A stretch of DNA of 64,000 nt from Campylobacter concisus (GTDB lineage Bacteria > Campylobacterota > Campylobacteria > Campylobacterales > Campylobacteraceae), in contig NZ_CP012541.1 in NCBI RefSeq assembly GCF_001298465.1, forward strand, positions 992,001-1,056,000, written 5' to 3'. Positions 42,349-52,349 of the stretch are shown piece by piece. Both the position numbers and the translations under genes were made by a program. The notes below the pieces were generated by a model that saw nothing but the letters and a program-made list of their open reading frames with translations, was not told where the DNA came from and did no database searches. The stretch's first letter is position 1. Each line of letters opens with the position of its first letter.

Positions 42349-44502
42349 ATGATAAACGATGATTTAAAAAATAAAATTTTATATGGGTTTAAGTATTTTA
42401 CAAATAGATACGCTCAAGATATAACTTATCGCAAAGGCGACAAAACAACACACGATAAATTAAGTAATTTTTGTGAAAACTTTAAAATTTTTTCTAATGA
42501 TATATTTAGTGAATTTAAGATTGTAGATCATGGGAAGTGGCAAAACAGCGGAAACATTTCAAAGTATATATGGAATAGATATAAGCCTTTTAAAAACGAA
42601 TCTCATTTAGTTATTTATTTCGCCGTTTTAGCAAAACCAAGTAATTTTTATATATCCATAGGACTAATCGATACAAAACTGAGCGACGCAGAAAAAAAAC
42701 TAAAAAATGAAATATATAACTTTTTGGAGTCAGAATGCAAAAAGATACATATACCTGGCTTTAGGCTTGATAAACTTGCATGGGAAAAGTATATATATTT
42801 CGCCATAGAAAATATAGAGACATTTGCAACCCTTGACTATACAAGCTTACTAAATGCGCTAACAAATGTATATCATCTAACGTATGAGAAATTTTATAAA
42901 AACACAGAAAATAATCAACAAAACAATAGTGATAGTGAAGGATATAAAATGACCGATGATGACAAAAAATCAACTAGTCCCCTTAATCAAATTTTATATG
43001 GTCCTCCAGGAACTGGAAAGACATACAGTACAGTGACAAAAGCTATCGAGATAATAGAAGAAAGAAAAGTTGATATAAGCAAAAACAGAAATGATCTAAA
43101 AAAGAAATTTGATGGATATATACGAAGTGGACAAATAAAATTCGTAACATTTCATCAAAGCTATGGATATGAAGAATTTGTTGAGGGCATAAAGCCTATT
43201 TTAGGCAATAGTGAAACCGACAATAACAAGGAAATAAAATACGATATTGAAGATGGTATTTTTAAAACACTTTGCAAAATGGCGCAAAATATTGAAGGTA
43301 AAACAAGCAACAAATTTGACTTTAATGATAATATAAATTTTTGGAAGATGTCTTTAGGGGACTCTCAAAAACCAGAAGAAGATTTTGTGTTTGAATATTG
43401 CATCAAAAACAATGTTGTCTTACTTGGCTTTGGTGATTGGATTAATTTTAGCGGTTGTGAAAACGCCAAGCAAATTTCAAAACGCATGGAAAAAGAAATG
43501 GTAGATTTTTCAGCCACAGCCATCAATAGACTAAAAAACGAGATAAAAAACGGTGATATAATCTTAATTTCACTAGGAAACAAAAAACTAAGAGCGGTAG
43601 CTAGAGTGACTGGTGAGTATAAATATTTAGATCGAGATGATCTTGAAAGTTTTGTTCAAGCTAGAAGCGTTGAGTGGATTTTTATACCAGATGAGCCGAT
43701 TTATTATGAAAAAATTTTATACAAACAATTCTCGCAAATGAGTATTTATAATATAAAAGATAATTTAAAAATAGACGAGTTTAAACAAATTTTTACAAAA
43801 GATAGTCAAAAAATTGAAAAAAATTATATCTTAATCATCGACGAGATCAATCGCGGAAATATCTCTAAAATTTTTGGTGAGCTCATAACTCTTATAGAGC
43901 CGTCAAAGAGGCTCGGAGCAGATGATGAGATAATGGTGGAGCTGCCATACTCAAAAGAAAAATTTGGAGTGCCGTCAAATTTATACATAATAGGTACGAT
44001 GAATACAGCAGATCGCAGCATAGCACTTATGGATACGGCTCTTAGAAGAAGGTTTGAATTTGTGGAGATGATGCCACAACCGGAACTTCTAAAAGATATT
44101 AAGATCATTAAAAACGGAGATGACACCGACATAAAGCTCAATGAAATGCTTAAAACGATAAACGATCGTATAGAATATCTTTACGACAGAGATCACACGA
44201 TAGGACATGCCTATTTTATGTCACTAAAAGATGGCGCTGATATAGAAGAGCTAGCCTCAATCTTTAAAAATAAAATTTTACCGCTACTTCAAGAGTATTT
44301 TTATGACGATTGGGAAAAGATAAGGCTGGTACTAGGAGATAATGGGCTTATAAAAGAAAAAGAGAAAGATAGAAAATTGCTTGTGTTGGATGGCAAAGAA
44401 TACGAAACTGATAAAATTTTATATGAGATAAAATTTGAAGCCTTTAAAGAACCAGAAAACTATATAAAAATTTACGAACAAAACAAAATGCAAGAGCAAT
44501 GA
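42349..44502 (+). CDS. mcrB: McrB-like modified-DNA restriction NTPase with inserted EVE-like domain
   Basis: McrB is the GTP-driven AAA+ motor of type IV restriction, which cuts modified foreign DNA with McrC. This 717-residue protein has an N-terminal, probably DNA-recognising region (1-195) that may be DUF3578-like. The AAA+ domain has Walker A GPPGTGKT at 218-225, VTFHQSYGYEEFVEG at 266-280, Walker B LIIDE at 495-499, MNTADRS at 551-557 and an RRR finger at 566-568. Between Walker A and B lies an insert (about 327-483) with FWKMSLGD, GDIILISLG, ARVTGEYKY and SVEWI, features of EVE-like modified-base readers. AGGAG precedes the ATG. Confidence 0.9.
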   Translation: MINDDLKNKILYGFKYFTNRYAQDITYRKGDKTTHDKLSNFCENFKIFSNDIFSEFKIVDHGKWQNSGNISKYIWNRYKPFKNESHLVIYFAVLAKPSNFYISIGLIDTKLSDAEKKLKNEIYNFLESECKKIHIPGFRLDKLAWEKYIYFAIENIETFATLDYTSLLNALTNVYHLTYEKFYKNTENNQQNNSDSEGYKMTDDDKKSTSPLNQILYGPPGTGKTYSTVTKAIEIIEERKVDISKNRNDLKKKFDGYIRSGQIKFVTFHQSYGYEEFVEGIKPILGNSETDNNKEIKYDIEDGIFKTLCKMAQNIEGKTSNKFDFNDNINFWKMSLGDSQKPEEDFVFEYCIKNNVVLLGFGDWINFSGCENAKQISKRMEKEMVDFSATAINRLKNEIKNGDIILISLGNKKLRAVARVTGEYKYLDRDDLESFVQARSVEWIFIPDEPIYYEKILYKQFSQMSIYNIKDNLKIDEFKQIFTKDSQKIEKNYILIIDEINRGNISKIFGELITLIEPSKRLGADDEIMVELPYSKEKFGVPSNLYIIGTMNTADRSIALMDTALRRRFEFVEMMPQPELLKDIKIIKNGDDTDIKLNEMLKTINDRIEYLYDRDHTIGHAYFMSLKDGADIEELASIFKNKILPLLQEYFYDDWEKIRLVLGDNGLIKEKEKDRKLLVLDGKEYETDKILYEIKFEAFKEPENYIKIYEQNKMQEQ

Positions 44503-45704
44503 CCAAATACTTAATAGAGTTTGAAAAATTTCGCCCGGAAGACGACCAAGACCTATTTAAAGCCGTAGATGCCTTTACTAGAGAAAATTTTGCCGCAGTA
44601 GAGTTTTTAAAGCCCGGTAGAGACAAAAAGGGCGATTTTTTACAAGCTCAAAACTACGTCGGTATCATCCAGACAAAAAGCGGCGATAGCCTTGAGATAC
44701 TTCCTAAGATTCATGACAACGATAATAGTAGTAACGAGGAGGCGATAGAAAATTCTAAAAAGATTTTACTAACGATGCTAAAGACTTTAAAAAATCATCC
44801 ATTTAAAAATATAAACATTGCGAATTTAAAAAGTTTGAATCTACCACTTCTTGAAATTTTTATATTGATGTTCCTAGATGAAGTATCAAAACTTATAAAA
44901 ATAGGCATAAAAAGCGACTACGTAGAGCTAGAAGATAACCTAAAATTTTTAAAAGGAAAGCTTAAAATATCGGAGCAAATACGTAAAAATATCGTCCATA
45001 AAGAGAGGTTTTACATTTGCTATCAAGAGTTTTCCATAGATATGGCCGAAAATCGTCTCATAAAAAGCGCACTCGAGTTTTTATACAAGCGCTCAAAATC
45101 AAGCAAAAACCAACGGCTTATTAGGGAATATTTATTTATCTTTGACGAAATTTCATCTAGCTCCGATATAAACGCGGACTTTAGCCGCTTAAAACTAAAT
45201 CGCCAAACAAAACACTATGAACAAGCGCTTTTATGGAGCAAGATATTTTTACAAAACAAGTCGTTTGGTCCGTATAGAGGTAACGATCTAGCGATTGCCT
45301 TGCTATTTGATATGAATGTGCTCTTTGAAAGCTATGTCGGAAATTTTGTAAAGAAAAAGTTTCCAGGCACTGCATTACAGCACTCAGAAAAGCACCTCAT
45401 AGAAAATCCAAGAAGTTTTAGACTAAGGCCTGACATATTCTTAGAAGGCAAATTTATAGCCGATACAAAATGGAAGATCGTAAAGTCAAGAGATGATATC
45501 TCACAAGCCGACCTATATCAACTCTACGCTTACGGTAAGAAATACGAGTACGGCAGGCTTTATCTCGTATACCCAAGAATAAGTGGCGTTGACCAAAAAG
45601 CTATGAAATTTAAATATGAAAACAATATGTGGCTTAATGTTTTATACTTTGATTTAGAAAAAGACGAGATTGCTAGAAAAATTACTAGTCTAAAATACTT
45701 TTAA
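44499..45704 (+). CDS. mcrC: McrC-like nuclease subunit of type IV restriction system
   Basis: McrC binds the McrB ring, stimulates its GTPase and supplies the nuclease. The 401-residue protein has an N-terminal McrB-contacting region and a C-terminal PD-(D/E)xK nuclease. The active site is visible as PD at 311-312, D322-T-K324 (ADTKWK) and a following QLYAYGKKY helix. The ATG overlaps the mcrB stop by 4 bp, as usual for this pair. No methyltransferase is adjacent, fitting a modification-dependent system. The pair is probably an accessory defence island in an otherwise housekeeping region. Confidence 0.92.
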   Translation: MTKYLIEFEKFRPEDDQDLFKAVDAFTRENFAAVEFLKPGRDKKGDFLQAQNYVGIIQTKSGDSLEILPKIHDNDNSSNEEAIENSKKILLTMLKTLKNHPFKNINIANLKSLNLPLLEIFILMFLDEVSKLIKIGIKSDYVELEDNLKFLKGKLKISEQIRKNIVHKERFYICYQEFSIDMAENRLIKSALEFLYKRSKSSKNQRLIREYLFIFDEISSSSDINADFSRLKLNRQTKHYEQALLWSKIFLQNKSFGPYRGNDLAIALLFDMNVLFESYVGNFVKKKFPGTALQHSEKHLIENPRSFRLRPDIFLEGKFIADTKWKIVKSRDDISQADLYQLYAYGKKYEYGRLYLVYPRISGVDQKAMKFKYENNMWLNVLYFDLEKDEIARKITSLKYF

Positions 45705-45773
45705 AAGCTTATTAAAATTCCACTCTAAATTTCTATTTCTTTATAAATGGTTTGTAACTCATCAGAGTAGCCA

Positions 45774-46829
45774 TTAAAGCTTCGCTTTTAGAGCCATTAT
45801 CCTCTTATATGAAGTGTCGATTCGCTCTTTGCTGATCTTTTTCTCATTTACAGCATCGATTATGATCTGAGTGATAAGATCGGCTATTCTTTGGTTGTTT
45901 ATCTTAAACTCGCTAAAGAGCAAGATATCGCCTCCAGCGTTTATAAATTTAACCACTTTTTGCGCTAAAGACTCGTCGCCAACGCCTTTCATCAGCATAT
46001 CATCGCTTATGACTACGCCATTAAATTTAAGCTCATTTCGTAAGAGATCGGTTATTATTTTTTTAGAAAGTGTGGCTGGATTGTTCTCGTCGATGCCCTT
46101 TACAAAAAGGTGTCCGACCATGATGATCTGCGCTCTACCAGTGCTTATGGCGTCTTTATATGGCAAAAGCGCATCTTTACTTAGCGTGACTTCGCTCTTA
46201 TTTTTATGTGAGTCCTCTTTTGAGCTACCATGCCCTGGGAAGTGCTTAAGTGTCGTTAGGATACCCTGCTCTTTAAATGCGTCCATAAAAGCATCAGCGT
46301 AGATCACAACCTTGCTTGCATACTCGCTAAACGCCCTTTGCTTAGCAGCAATGATCGGCGAGTTTTCATCGTGCAGATCGACCACTGGAGCGAAATTTAA
46401 ATTTATGCCGCACTCTTTTAAATTTATAGCCATTTTTGAGTAGAGATCATATGCACTTTTGATATCAAGCGTGCTTGCAACCTCATAAGCGCTAGGATAT
46501 GGGCCGTCAAAGCTCTTATCCTTCATACGGCTTACATTGCCGCCCTCTTCGTCAATGGCGATGAAAATTTTAGGACTTTTCTCTTTGATCGCTTTTATAC
46601 TAGCTTTTAGCTGAGCTTTACTGGTGACATTTCTGCCAAGTAGCATCACACCGCCAAATCTCTCATATCCAGCGTCGCTTAACATCGCGCGAAACGTAGC
46701 GTCTTTTGTGCTAGCTCCGTTAAAGCCAACCATTATCATCTGCGAAACCTTAGCTCTTAGGCTAACTTCTGCACCTTTTAGTCCCAGAGCAAAAATAGTC
46801 ACAAAAAGTATAAATTTAAAAGCTTTCAT
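45774..46829 (-). CDS. nagZ: Beta-N-acetylhexosaminidase (NagZ-like, GH3)
   Basis: This family 3 glycoside hydrolase removes N-acetylglucosamine from muropeptides or related sugars. The 351-residue protein has a signal peptide (residues 1-20), so unlike the classic cytoplasmic NagZ it may act in the periplasm. The signature KHFPGHGSSKEDSH is at 195-208, with the His and Asp that form the catalytic dyad, and the nucleophile is in ISDDMLM near residue 277. AIDEEGGNVSR at 91-101 is also conserved. It overlaps gpsA by 4 bp and converges on mcrC. Confidence 0.9.
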   Translation of the reverse strand: MKAFKFILFVTIFALGLKGAEVSLRAKVSQMIMVGFNGASTKDATFRAMLSDAGYERFGGVMLLGRNVTSKAQLKASIKAIKEKSPKIFIAIDEEGGNVSRMKDKSFDGPYPSAYEVASTLDIKSAYDLYSKMAINLKECGINLNFAPVVDLHDENSPIIAAKQRAFSEYASKVVIYADAFMDAFKEQGILTTLKHFPGHGSSKEDSHKNKSEVTLSKDALLPYKDAISTGRAQIIMVGHLFVKGIDENNPATLSKKIITDLLRNELKFNGVVISDDMLMKGVGDESLAQKVVKFINAGGDILLFSEFKINNQRIADLITQIIIDAVNEKKISKERIDTSYKRIMALKAKL

Positions 46830-47716
46830 CTTCTTCCCAAAAGCGATTTTACGCTCTCAAAAACGTCTTTGCCATTTAGCATATTTTCAACCTCGCTAGC
46901 GATGGGCACATATATGCCCTTTTCTTTAGCGATCTTGCTAATAGCCCTTGCAGTATCGACGCCCTCTGCCACCTCGCCAAGCTCATTTAAAATTTTCTCT
47001 AATCTCTCGTGCCTTGCTATGCCAAGACCTACGCGGTAGTTGCGCGAGAGTATCGATGAAGCAGTTAAAAACAAGTCCCCTGCGCCGCTTAGCCCCATAA
47101 ATGTCTCATCTTTTGCGCCAAAAAATTTACCAAATCTAGCCATCTCGACAAGACCACGTGAAATGAGGCTTGCTCTTGCATTGTTACCAAGGCCAAGGCC
47201 GTCACAGATGCCACCAGCTATGGCGATCACGTTTTTATACGCCCCACACACTTCAGCTCCGATAACATCATCTGAGGTGTAGGCTTTCATGTAGCTTGGG
47301 AAAAATGAAGCAAATTTTAAAGCTAGATTTTGATTTTTAGAATTTACAACCAAGGCGCAAGGCAGCTTCTGCATGATCTCTTTTGCAAAGGTCGGCCCTG
47401 AGAGAAAGGCTAAATTTTCTCTATCCACAAAGTCTTCATAAATTTCATTTAAAAATTTAAGATTTGCCGTGTCTATACCTTTGCTGGCGACTAGGATCTT
47501 TTGACCTTTGTTTTTGTAGTTTTGCTTTAGCCATAAATTTGTAGCTTGCGTTGGGATCGTGCAAACTAGATATTCGCACTCCAAAGCCTCTTCTAAGCTC
47601 ACAAAATTTGGTATCTCTCTTGGCGTTCTTGAGCTAATGACGCACTCGTTATTTTCACTAAATGCGTGAAATAGCGCACTGCCCCACTTGCCAGCTCCGA
47701 TAACTGCTATGCTCAT
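46826..47716 (-). CDS. gpsA: NAD(P)-dependent glycerol-3-phosphate dehydrogenase
   Basis: GpsA reduces dihydroxyacetone phosphate to sn-glycerol 3-phosphate for phospholipid synthesis. The 296-residue protein opens with the nucleotide motif GAGKWGSALFHAF, has ASKGID in the middle, SGPTFAKEI near residue 136, and the catalytic lysine in CGAYKNVIAIAGGI. LSGAGDLFLTASS and SRNYRVGLG follow. It is slightly shorter than the usual 320-340 residues, common in Campylobacter. It lies 12 bp downstream of gatB. Confidence 0.95.
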   Translation of the reverse strand: MSIAVIGAGKWGSALFHAFSENNECVISSRTPREIPNFVSLEEALECEYLVCTIPTQATNLWLKQNYKNKGQKILVASKGIDTANLKFLNEIYEDFVDRENLAFLSGPTFAKEIMQKLPCALVVNSKNQNLALKFASFFPSYMKAYTSDDVIGAEVCGAYKNVIAIAGGICDGLGLGNNARASLISRGLVEMARFGKFFGAKDETFMGLSGAGDLFLTASSILSRNYRVGLGIARHERLEKILNELGEVAEGVDTARAISKIAKEKGIYVPIASEVENMLNGKDVFESVKSLLGRR

Positions 47717-47727
47717 TTTAGCCCTTT

Positions 47728-49173
47728 TTAGCCTATTTTGGCCTTTAAAAGCTCATTAACCTTGCCTGGATTAAAGGCACCCTTGCCCTCTTTCATCACC
47801 TGACCGACAAAGAAGCCAAACATCTTATCTTTGCCGTTTTTATACTCTTCTACTTTGTCGGCGTTTGCAGCTAAAATTTGATCTATGATTGCGATGATAG
47901 CTGAGTCGTCGCTCACTTGCTTTAAGCCAAGCTTTTCGATGACACTATCGACGTCCGCGTCATTTTCCATAAGGTAGTCTAGCACCTCTTTTGCAGCCTT
48001 GCCGCTTATCGTGCCATCTTCTATGCGTTTTAGTAAATTTATCATTTTGACACTATTAACTGGGCTAGTCTCGATCGTTACGCCGTTATTTAAACGACCA
48101 AGAAGCTCAACTATGAGCCACGTAGTAGCAAGCTTTGGTTGAATTCCAGCGGCGATCAGCTCTTCAAAATATCTAGCCATCTCAACACTTTGAGTTAAAT
48201 TTAGAGCATCACTCTCTTTTACGCCTAGCTCACTAACATATCTTGCGACCTTTTGCTCGGCAAGTTCTGGGATTTTGATCGCCTCTTCATACATCTGCTC
48301 TGACACTTCAACAGGCAGCAAGTCAGGATCAGGGAAGTATCTATACTCCGCACTATCCTCTTTGCCACGCATCGATCTTGTTACTAAATTCGTCGTATCA
48401 AAAAGTCTTGTCTCTTGATAGACCTCTTCGTCATATTTGCCATCTTCCCAAGCTACACTTTGGCGCTCTACCTCGTAGTCGATCGCTTTTTGGATAAATT
48501 TAAATGAATTTAGGTTTTTTATCTCAACCCTTGTGTAAAGCTTTGTGTCGCCTTTTGGACGGATAGAGACGTTTGCATCGCAGCGAAAGCTACCTTCCTG
48601 CATATTTGCGTCGCTAATGTTTAAAAAGCGAAGGATCGAGTGCAGTTTTTTAAGATAAGCCACCGCCTCGTCGCTACTTCTAAGGTCTGGCTCGCTAACT
48701 ATCTCAAGAAGCGGCGTGCCAGCTCTATTTAGATCAACCAAACTCTCATTTTCTTCGTGGATATTTTTGCCAGCATCCTCCTCAAGGTGCGCTCTAGTTA
48801 CGCCGATACGTTTTTTAGTGCCGTTTACGTCGATGATGAGCTCGCCACCTTCTACGATAGGAATTTCAAACTGTGAAATTTGATATGCTTTTGGAAGGTC
48901 TGGGTAAAAATAGTTTTTTCTATTAAATACTGATTTTTTATTTATCTTAGCGTTTATCGCTGTACCAAAGCTGATCGCCTTTTTGACTGCCTCTTTGTTT
49001 AGCACAGGTAGCGCTCCAGGCAGAGCTAGGCAGGTCGGACAAACGTGGGTGTTTGCCTCGTCGCCAAAGCTAGTCGAGCAAGAGCAGAAAATTTTAGTTT
49101 TTGTATTAAGCTGAGTGTGAACTTCTAAACCGATAACGACTTCAAACATATTTTTACCTTTAAAATTATGCAA
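47728..49173 (-). CDS. gatB: Aspartyl/glutamyl-tRNA(Asn/Gln) amidotransferase subunit B
   Basis: GatB is the kinase and tRNA-binding subunit of GatCAB, which converts misacylated Glu-tRNA(Gln) and Asp-tRNA(Asn) to the correct amide. The 481-residue open frame includes [20 protein letters not shown], where I expect the true start at residue 9 (ATG 49149). Other motifs are [17 protein letters not shown] with the zinc-binding cysteines, [13 protein letters not shown], and a C-terminal YqeY-like tail domain. GatA and GatC are not in the window. It is the first of the gatB-gpsA-nagZ run. Confidence 0.95.
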   Translation of the reverse strand: MHNFKGKNMFEVVIGLEVHTQLNTKTKIFCSCSTSFGDEANTHVCPTCLALPGALPVLNKEAVKKAISFGTAINAKINKKSVFNRKNYFYPDLPKAYQISQFEIPIVEGGELIIDVNGTKKRIGVTRAHLEEDAGKNIHEENESLVDLNRAGTPLLEIVSEPDLRSSDEAVAYLKKLHSILRFLNISDANMQEGSFRCDANVSIRPKGDTKLYTRVEIKNLNSFKFIQKAIDYEVERQSVAWEDGKYDEEVYQETRLFDTTNLVTRSMRGKEDSAEYRYFPDPDLLPVEVSEQMYEEAIKIPELAEQKVARYVSELGVKESDALNLTQSVEMARYFEELIAAGIQPKLATTWLIVELLGRLNNGVTIETSPVNSVKMINLLKRIEDGTISGKAAKEVLDYLMENDADVDSVIEKLGLKQVSDDSAIIAIIDQILAANADKVEEYKNGKDKMFGFFVGQVMKEGKGAFNPGKVNELLKAKIG

Positions 49174-49284
49174 ATTTTTAAGGCGTATTTTAGCGATACT
49201 TTCTTTTAAAATATCTAAAAATGAGCGTTTTGACTGGAAAAATAAAGAATGTGATTTAAAAATTTAAATAGTTTTAAAAAGGAA

Positions 49285-49308
49285 AAAGCCATATAAAAAT
49301 ATGGCTTT
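49285..49308 (-). terminator. atpB terminator
   Basis: Perfect 10-bp arms AAAGCCATAT (49285-49294) and ATATGGCTTT (49299-49308) with a 4-base loop lie just after the atpB stop on the minus strand, followed by an A/T-rich run. This is a strong intrinsic terminator. Confidence 0.8.
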
Positions 49309-49313
49309 AAATT

Positions 49314-49997
49314 TTAATGCTCGTGCTCACTAATAGCAACGGCACCAGCTAGATAAACGTAAGTTAGCATCATGAAAATAAATGTTTGCAAAACAGCCAT
49401 AAGCGTTAGAAGCGCAAAAGCTGGAAGCGGAGCAAACCAAGGTGCAAGTGTAAGCATCGCTAGCAAGAATAAATCATCACCCTTAATATTACCAAAAAGA
49501 CGAAATGATAGCGAAACTACACGTGAAAGATGCGAGATGACTTCAACTGGAAACATAATCGGAGCTAGAAATTTATTCGGCCCCATAAAGTGTCCAAAGT
49601 ATTTAAAAAATCCATTTTCTCTAATGCCCTCAAAGTTGTAATAAACAAATACAACTAAAGCCAAAACTAGAGTTAAATTTAGACTTGATGTTGGTGACTC
49701 AAATCCAGGAATAATACCTACAACATTTGAAAAAAATACGATAAAACCGATAGTTGCAACAAGTGGAAGATATTTCCTCGCTAGTTTTTCACTGCCTAAA
49801 GTATCTCTTCCCATAGATATAACGCCCTCTAAATAAGCTTCAACTATATTTTGAAGACCCCTTGGCACAAGCTGCATCTTACTCCTTGCTATATAAGCAA
49901 CTATGATAACAATCAAAGCTACAAGCAAAAAGTGAAACGCATAGATAAAGGCGTGAGAGCTATTTAGGAAATTTGAAAATAGAAACAAATCTTTCAT
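49314..49997 (-). CDS. atpB: F0F1 ATP synthase subunit a
   Basis: Subunit a forms the proton half-channels of F0 next to the c ring. The 227-residue protein has five to six membrane helices. The essential arginine is in the conserved segment [16 protein letters not shown] near residue 167, and the last helices ([22 protein letters not shown]) are typical of the C-terminal pair. The gene stands alone, away from the other atp genes, as usual in this group. A TACAAT -10 element lies at 50028-50033. Confidence 0.95.
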   Translation of the reverse strand: MKDLFLFSNFLNSSHAFIYAFHFLLVALIVIIVAYIARSKMQLVPRGLQNIVEAYLEGVISMGRDTLGSEKLARKYLPLVATIGFIVFFSNVVGIIPGFESPTSSLNLTLVLALVVFVYYNFEGIRENGFFKYFGHFMGPNKFLAPIMFPVEVISHLSRVVSLSFRLFGNIKGDDLFLLAMLTLAPWFAPLPAFALLTLMAVLQTFIFMMLTYVYLAGAVAISEHEH

Positions 49998-50027
49998 TAA
50001 TTTACCTTGGATTTAGAATTTTGCGTG

Positions 50028-50033
50028 ATTGTA
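50028..50033 (-). promoter_or_regulatory. -10 element for atpB
   Basis: TACAAT on the minus strand, preceded by a TTTTGT element, lies 31 bp before the atpB ATG in an otherwise gene-free 65-bp gap. Confidence 0.5.
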
Positions 50034-50062
50034 ACAAAATTATTGTTAAAACATTTTTAATT

Positions 50063-50824
50063 TTAAACTCTGAAATAATCGAAAATCAATTTACAAATAG
50101 TCACTGCAACTACCATTAGAAACATTGTTCTAATAAATTTGACCTCTTTTTTAATGACAAGATTTGATCCAAAATATGCGCCTAAAATTTGACCAACTGC
50201 CATCAAAAATCCAACAGCCCAAAGCATCTGTCCGCCGGCTATAAAAATACCAAGAGCAACGATATTGCTAGTAAAATTTAAGAGTTTCGTATGAGCGACA
50301 GCCTTTTTTAAATTTAGCCCAATTAGTGCCACTATCGCAAATGTCCAAAAAGAGCCTGTTCCTGGACCAAAAAAACCATCATAAAAGCCAAGTATCAGCC
50401 CAAAAACTACATAAAATAGCTTTTCATTCATCTTTGCAGCTCTATCATTTTCGCCGACTTTTGGCATAAAAAGCGTATAGATAAAAATAGAAATCAGTAA
50501 AAATGGGATAATTATCTTTAAAAAATTTGTATTTAAAAATAGGATAACCACTGCTCCAATGATAGCTCCAATGAAAGTAAAAACGATACCTACAAAGCAT
50601 TCTCTATAATTAATCAATCCCCGTTTTGTGAAATTTAAAGTCGCTGTAAAGCTACCAAAGACACCTTGAAGCTTATTTGTACCAAGTGCAAGGTGTGGTG
50701 GCACACCCATCGCCATAATAGCTGGAAGCGTTATAAGCCCACCTCCACCAGCGATAGAATCGATAAAACCGCCTAAAAATGCAGCTACAAAAAAAACGAC
50801 ATAGCTAAGTAGATCAAATTCCAT
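50063..50824 (-). CDS. TSUP (TauE/SafE) family permease
   Basis: This 253-residue membrane protein has about eight hydrophobic helices and the family opening VVFFVAAFLGGFIDSIAGGGG with the glycine-rich GGxxDSxAGGGG signature. The second half repeats the pattern with FYDGFFGPGTGSFW. TSUP proteins transport sulfite, sulfoacetate or other organosulfur anions, but substrates vary and none can be assigned here. It is monocistronic, with a likely TACAAT -10 element at 50858-50863. Confidence 0.88.
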   Translation of the reverse strand: MEFDLLSYVVFFVAAFLGGFIDSIAGGGGLITLPAIMAMGVPPHLALGTNKLQGVFGSFTATLNFTKRGLINYRECFVGIVFTFIGAIIGAVVILFLNTNFLKIIIPFLLISIFIYTLFMPKVGENDRAAKMNEKLFYVVFGLILGFYDGFFGPGTGSFWTFAIVALIGLNLKKAVAHTKLLNFTSNIVALGIFIAGGQMLWAVGFLMAVGQILGAYFGSNLVIKKEVKFIRTMFLMVVAVTICKLIFDYFRV

Positions 50825-50934
50825 TTTTTGCTCTTTTGATAATTGAAATAAAAGCAGATTGTAATTTATTTGTACTTATCTTTTTGTAAAATTTTTATAT
50901 TTGAAATGAGAGATTTTTAAAATTTATAAATTTT

Positions 50935-50967
50935 AACGAGCCTTTGGATCTAACTCAAAGACTCGTT
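50935..50967 (-). terminator. sodC terminator
   Basis: The stem AACGAGCCTTTG (50935-50946) pairs with CAAAGACTCGTT (50956-50967), with one internal mismatch. It lies just downstream of the sodC stop on the minus strand and is followed by an A/T-rich tract. Confidence 0.65.
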
Positions 50968-50978
50968 TATTAAAGTGG

Positions 50979-51515
50979 TTACTTAATAACGCCACAAAGC
51001 ATTCTAGCGCCGCCACCGCCAAGTGCTTTTGGGTTGTCGCTGTGATTATCACCACCAACATGAACCATTAATGAGTGACCTTTTAGCTCGTCAAGACTTT
51101 TTATCTTTGGGGCTAGCACTGGATAGTTCGCATTGCCCTCAGCATCTACGTAAAGTGCTGGCAAATCGCCTTTGTGACCTTTGTCATCCCATGCAAAAGA
51201 GTGCATCTTTGTGCCAGCTGGATCCCAGTGACCGCCTGCTTTCATGCCAAGGCCTTTTTCAGTCGCACCACAGTCAGCATTTTCATGGATGTGAAAGCCG
51301 TGTAGTCCTGCAGTAAGTCCCTTTAAATTTGGAAAAAATGCAACGCCGTAGTTTGTCTTAACAGCTACTACTTCGCCGACACTCTTATCGCCCTTCTCAC
51401 TTAGCTCATTAACAGGTATAACTAGATGCTCTCCGGCTTTCGCATCAAAGTGATGACCTTCGTGAGCAAAAAGCAAAGTTCCTAAAACTGCACTTAGTAA
51501 AACGATTTTTTTCAT
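50979..51515 (-). CDS. sodC: Cu/Zn superoxide dismutase, periplasmic
   Basis: SodC converts superoxide to hydrogen peroxide and oxygen in the periplasm. The 178-residue precursor has a signal peptide ending near LLFA (residue 17). Metal ligands are visible in [11 protein letters not shown] (H75, H77), GGHWDPAG (H96), KGHKGDLP and VHVGGDN (H152). C82 and C174 can form the structural disulfide. An AGGAG site and a TACAAT box (51536-51541) precede the start. Many Campylobacter lack this gene, so it is a useful trait marker. Function should be intact. Confidence 0.95.
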   Translation of the reverse strand: MKKIVLLSAVLGTLLFAHEGHHFDAKAGEHLVIPVNELSEKGDKSVGEVVAVKTNYGVAFFPNLKGLTAGLHGFHIHENADCGATEKGLGMKAGGHWDPAGTKMHSFAWDDKGHKGDLPALYVDAEGNANYPVLAPKIKSLDELKGHSLMVHVGGDNHSDNPKALGGGGARMLCGVIK

Positions 51516-51581
51516 ACAAGCTCCTCATGGATAAAATTGTATGGCAAGTCTATCCTAAATTTAAAAATTTAGCAATAATTT

Positions 51582-52349
51582 TTATTGATTAAGATTTTTT
51601 ATGATAGTTTCTAACTCTTTACTCTGCCCTATTCTATAAAGTGCAAAGTCGTATTTTATCGGATCAAATTTGTCAAATTCTCTAAGTTTTTTTGTAAGAT
51701 CCATGACTGCTTTGAAGTCGTAGCTCTTTCTATTTATAAGTCCTAAATTTAAAGAAACTCTATGCGTATGCACATCAAGCGGCATCAAAAGCTTATCTTT
51801 TGGCAAATTTTTAAATAGTCCAAGGTCGATGTCGCTATCTCTAACCATCCAGCGAAGATACATATTGTAGCGCTTATATGGGCTTTGTGGCTCTTTATCA
51901 AAACTCTTACCAAAGAAAAACTCATATCCGTCAGAGCGGTAAGAATTTAGCCCATATATAAATTTGATAAGCTCATTTACACCTTCTATCATTTCACCGT
52001 TTTTTGCAAGACCTTGGCGCAAAATTTCTTCTATATCACCCTCTTTTTTAAGACGTGAGAGAGTGATAAAAATTTCTCTCACATCGTTTTCATTTTGAAA
52101 GCGATATTTGAAATTTGACAGATTTTTCTTGATATTTTGCTCACTCTCATCAAGCAAACCAAAATCAAGCGAATTTAGAAATTTTACTATCATTTTTGCG
52201 TTGCCATAAGCAAATAACGCACACATGAGTGCTGCGTTTGGCTCTTTAAATTTAGTGGCTACTTGAAGTGGATCTGGGGCTTCAAACAGCCCCAAATTTG
52301 TATTTTTGCTAAGTACGTGTGAGTCTAAAAGGCTCTTTAGCTCACTCAT
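51582..52349 (-). CDS. TIGR02757 family protein
   Basis: This 255-residue protein matches the TIGR02757/DUF2400 family, recognised here by PNAALMCALFAYGNAKMIVKFL near residue 33, SPYKRYNMYLRWMVRDSDIDLG near 155 and the LDVHTHRVSLNLGL segment near 190. The function is unknown; a distant likeness to helix-hairpin-helix DNA glycosylases has been suggested for the family. It overlaps the end of flgK by 4 bp, so it is likely to be cotranscribed with the flagellar genes. Confidence 0.82.
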   Translation of the reverse strand: MSELKSLLDSHVLSKNTNLGLFEAPDPLQVATKFKEPNAALMCALFAYGNAKMIVKFLNSLDFGLLDESEQNIKKNLSNFKYRFQNENDVREIFITLSRLKKEGDIEEILRQGLAKNGEMIEGVNELIKFIYGLNSYRSDGYEFFFGKSFDKEPQSPYKRYNMYLRWMVRDSDIDLGLFKNLPKDKLLMPLDVHTHRVSLNLGLINRKSYDFKAVMDLTKKLREFDKFDPIKYDFALYRIGQSKELETIIKNLNQ

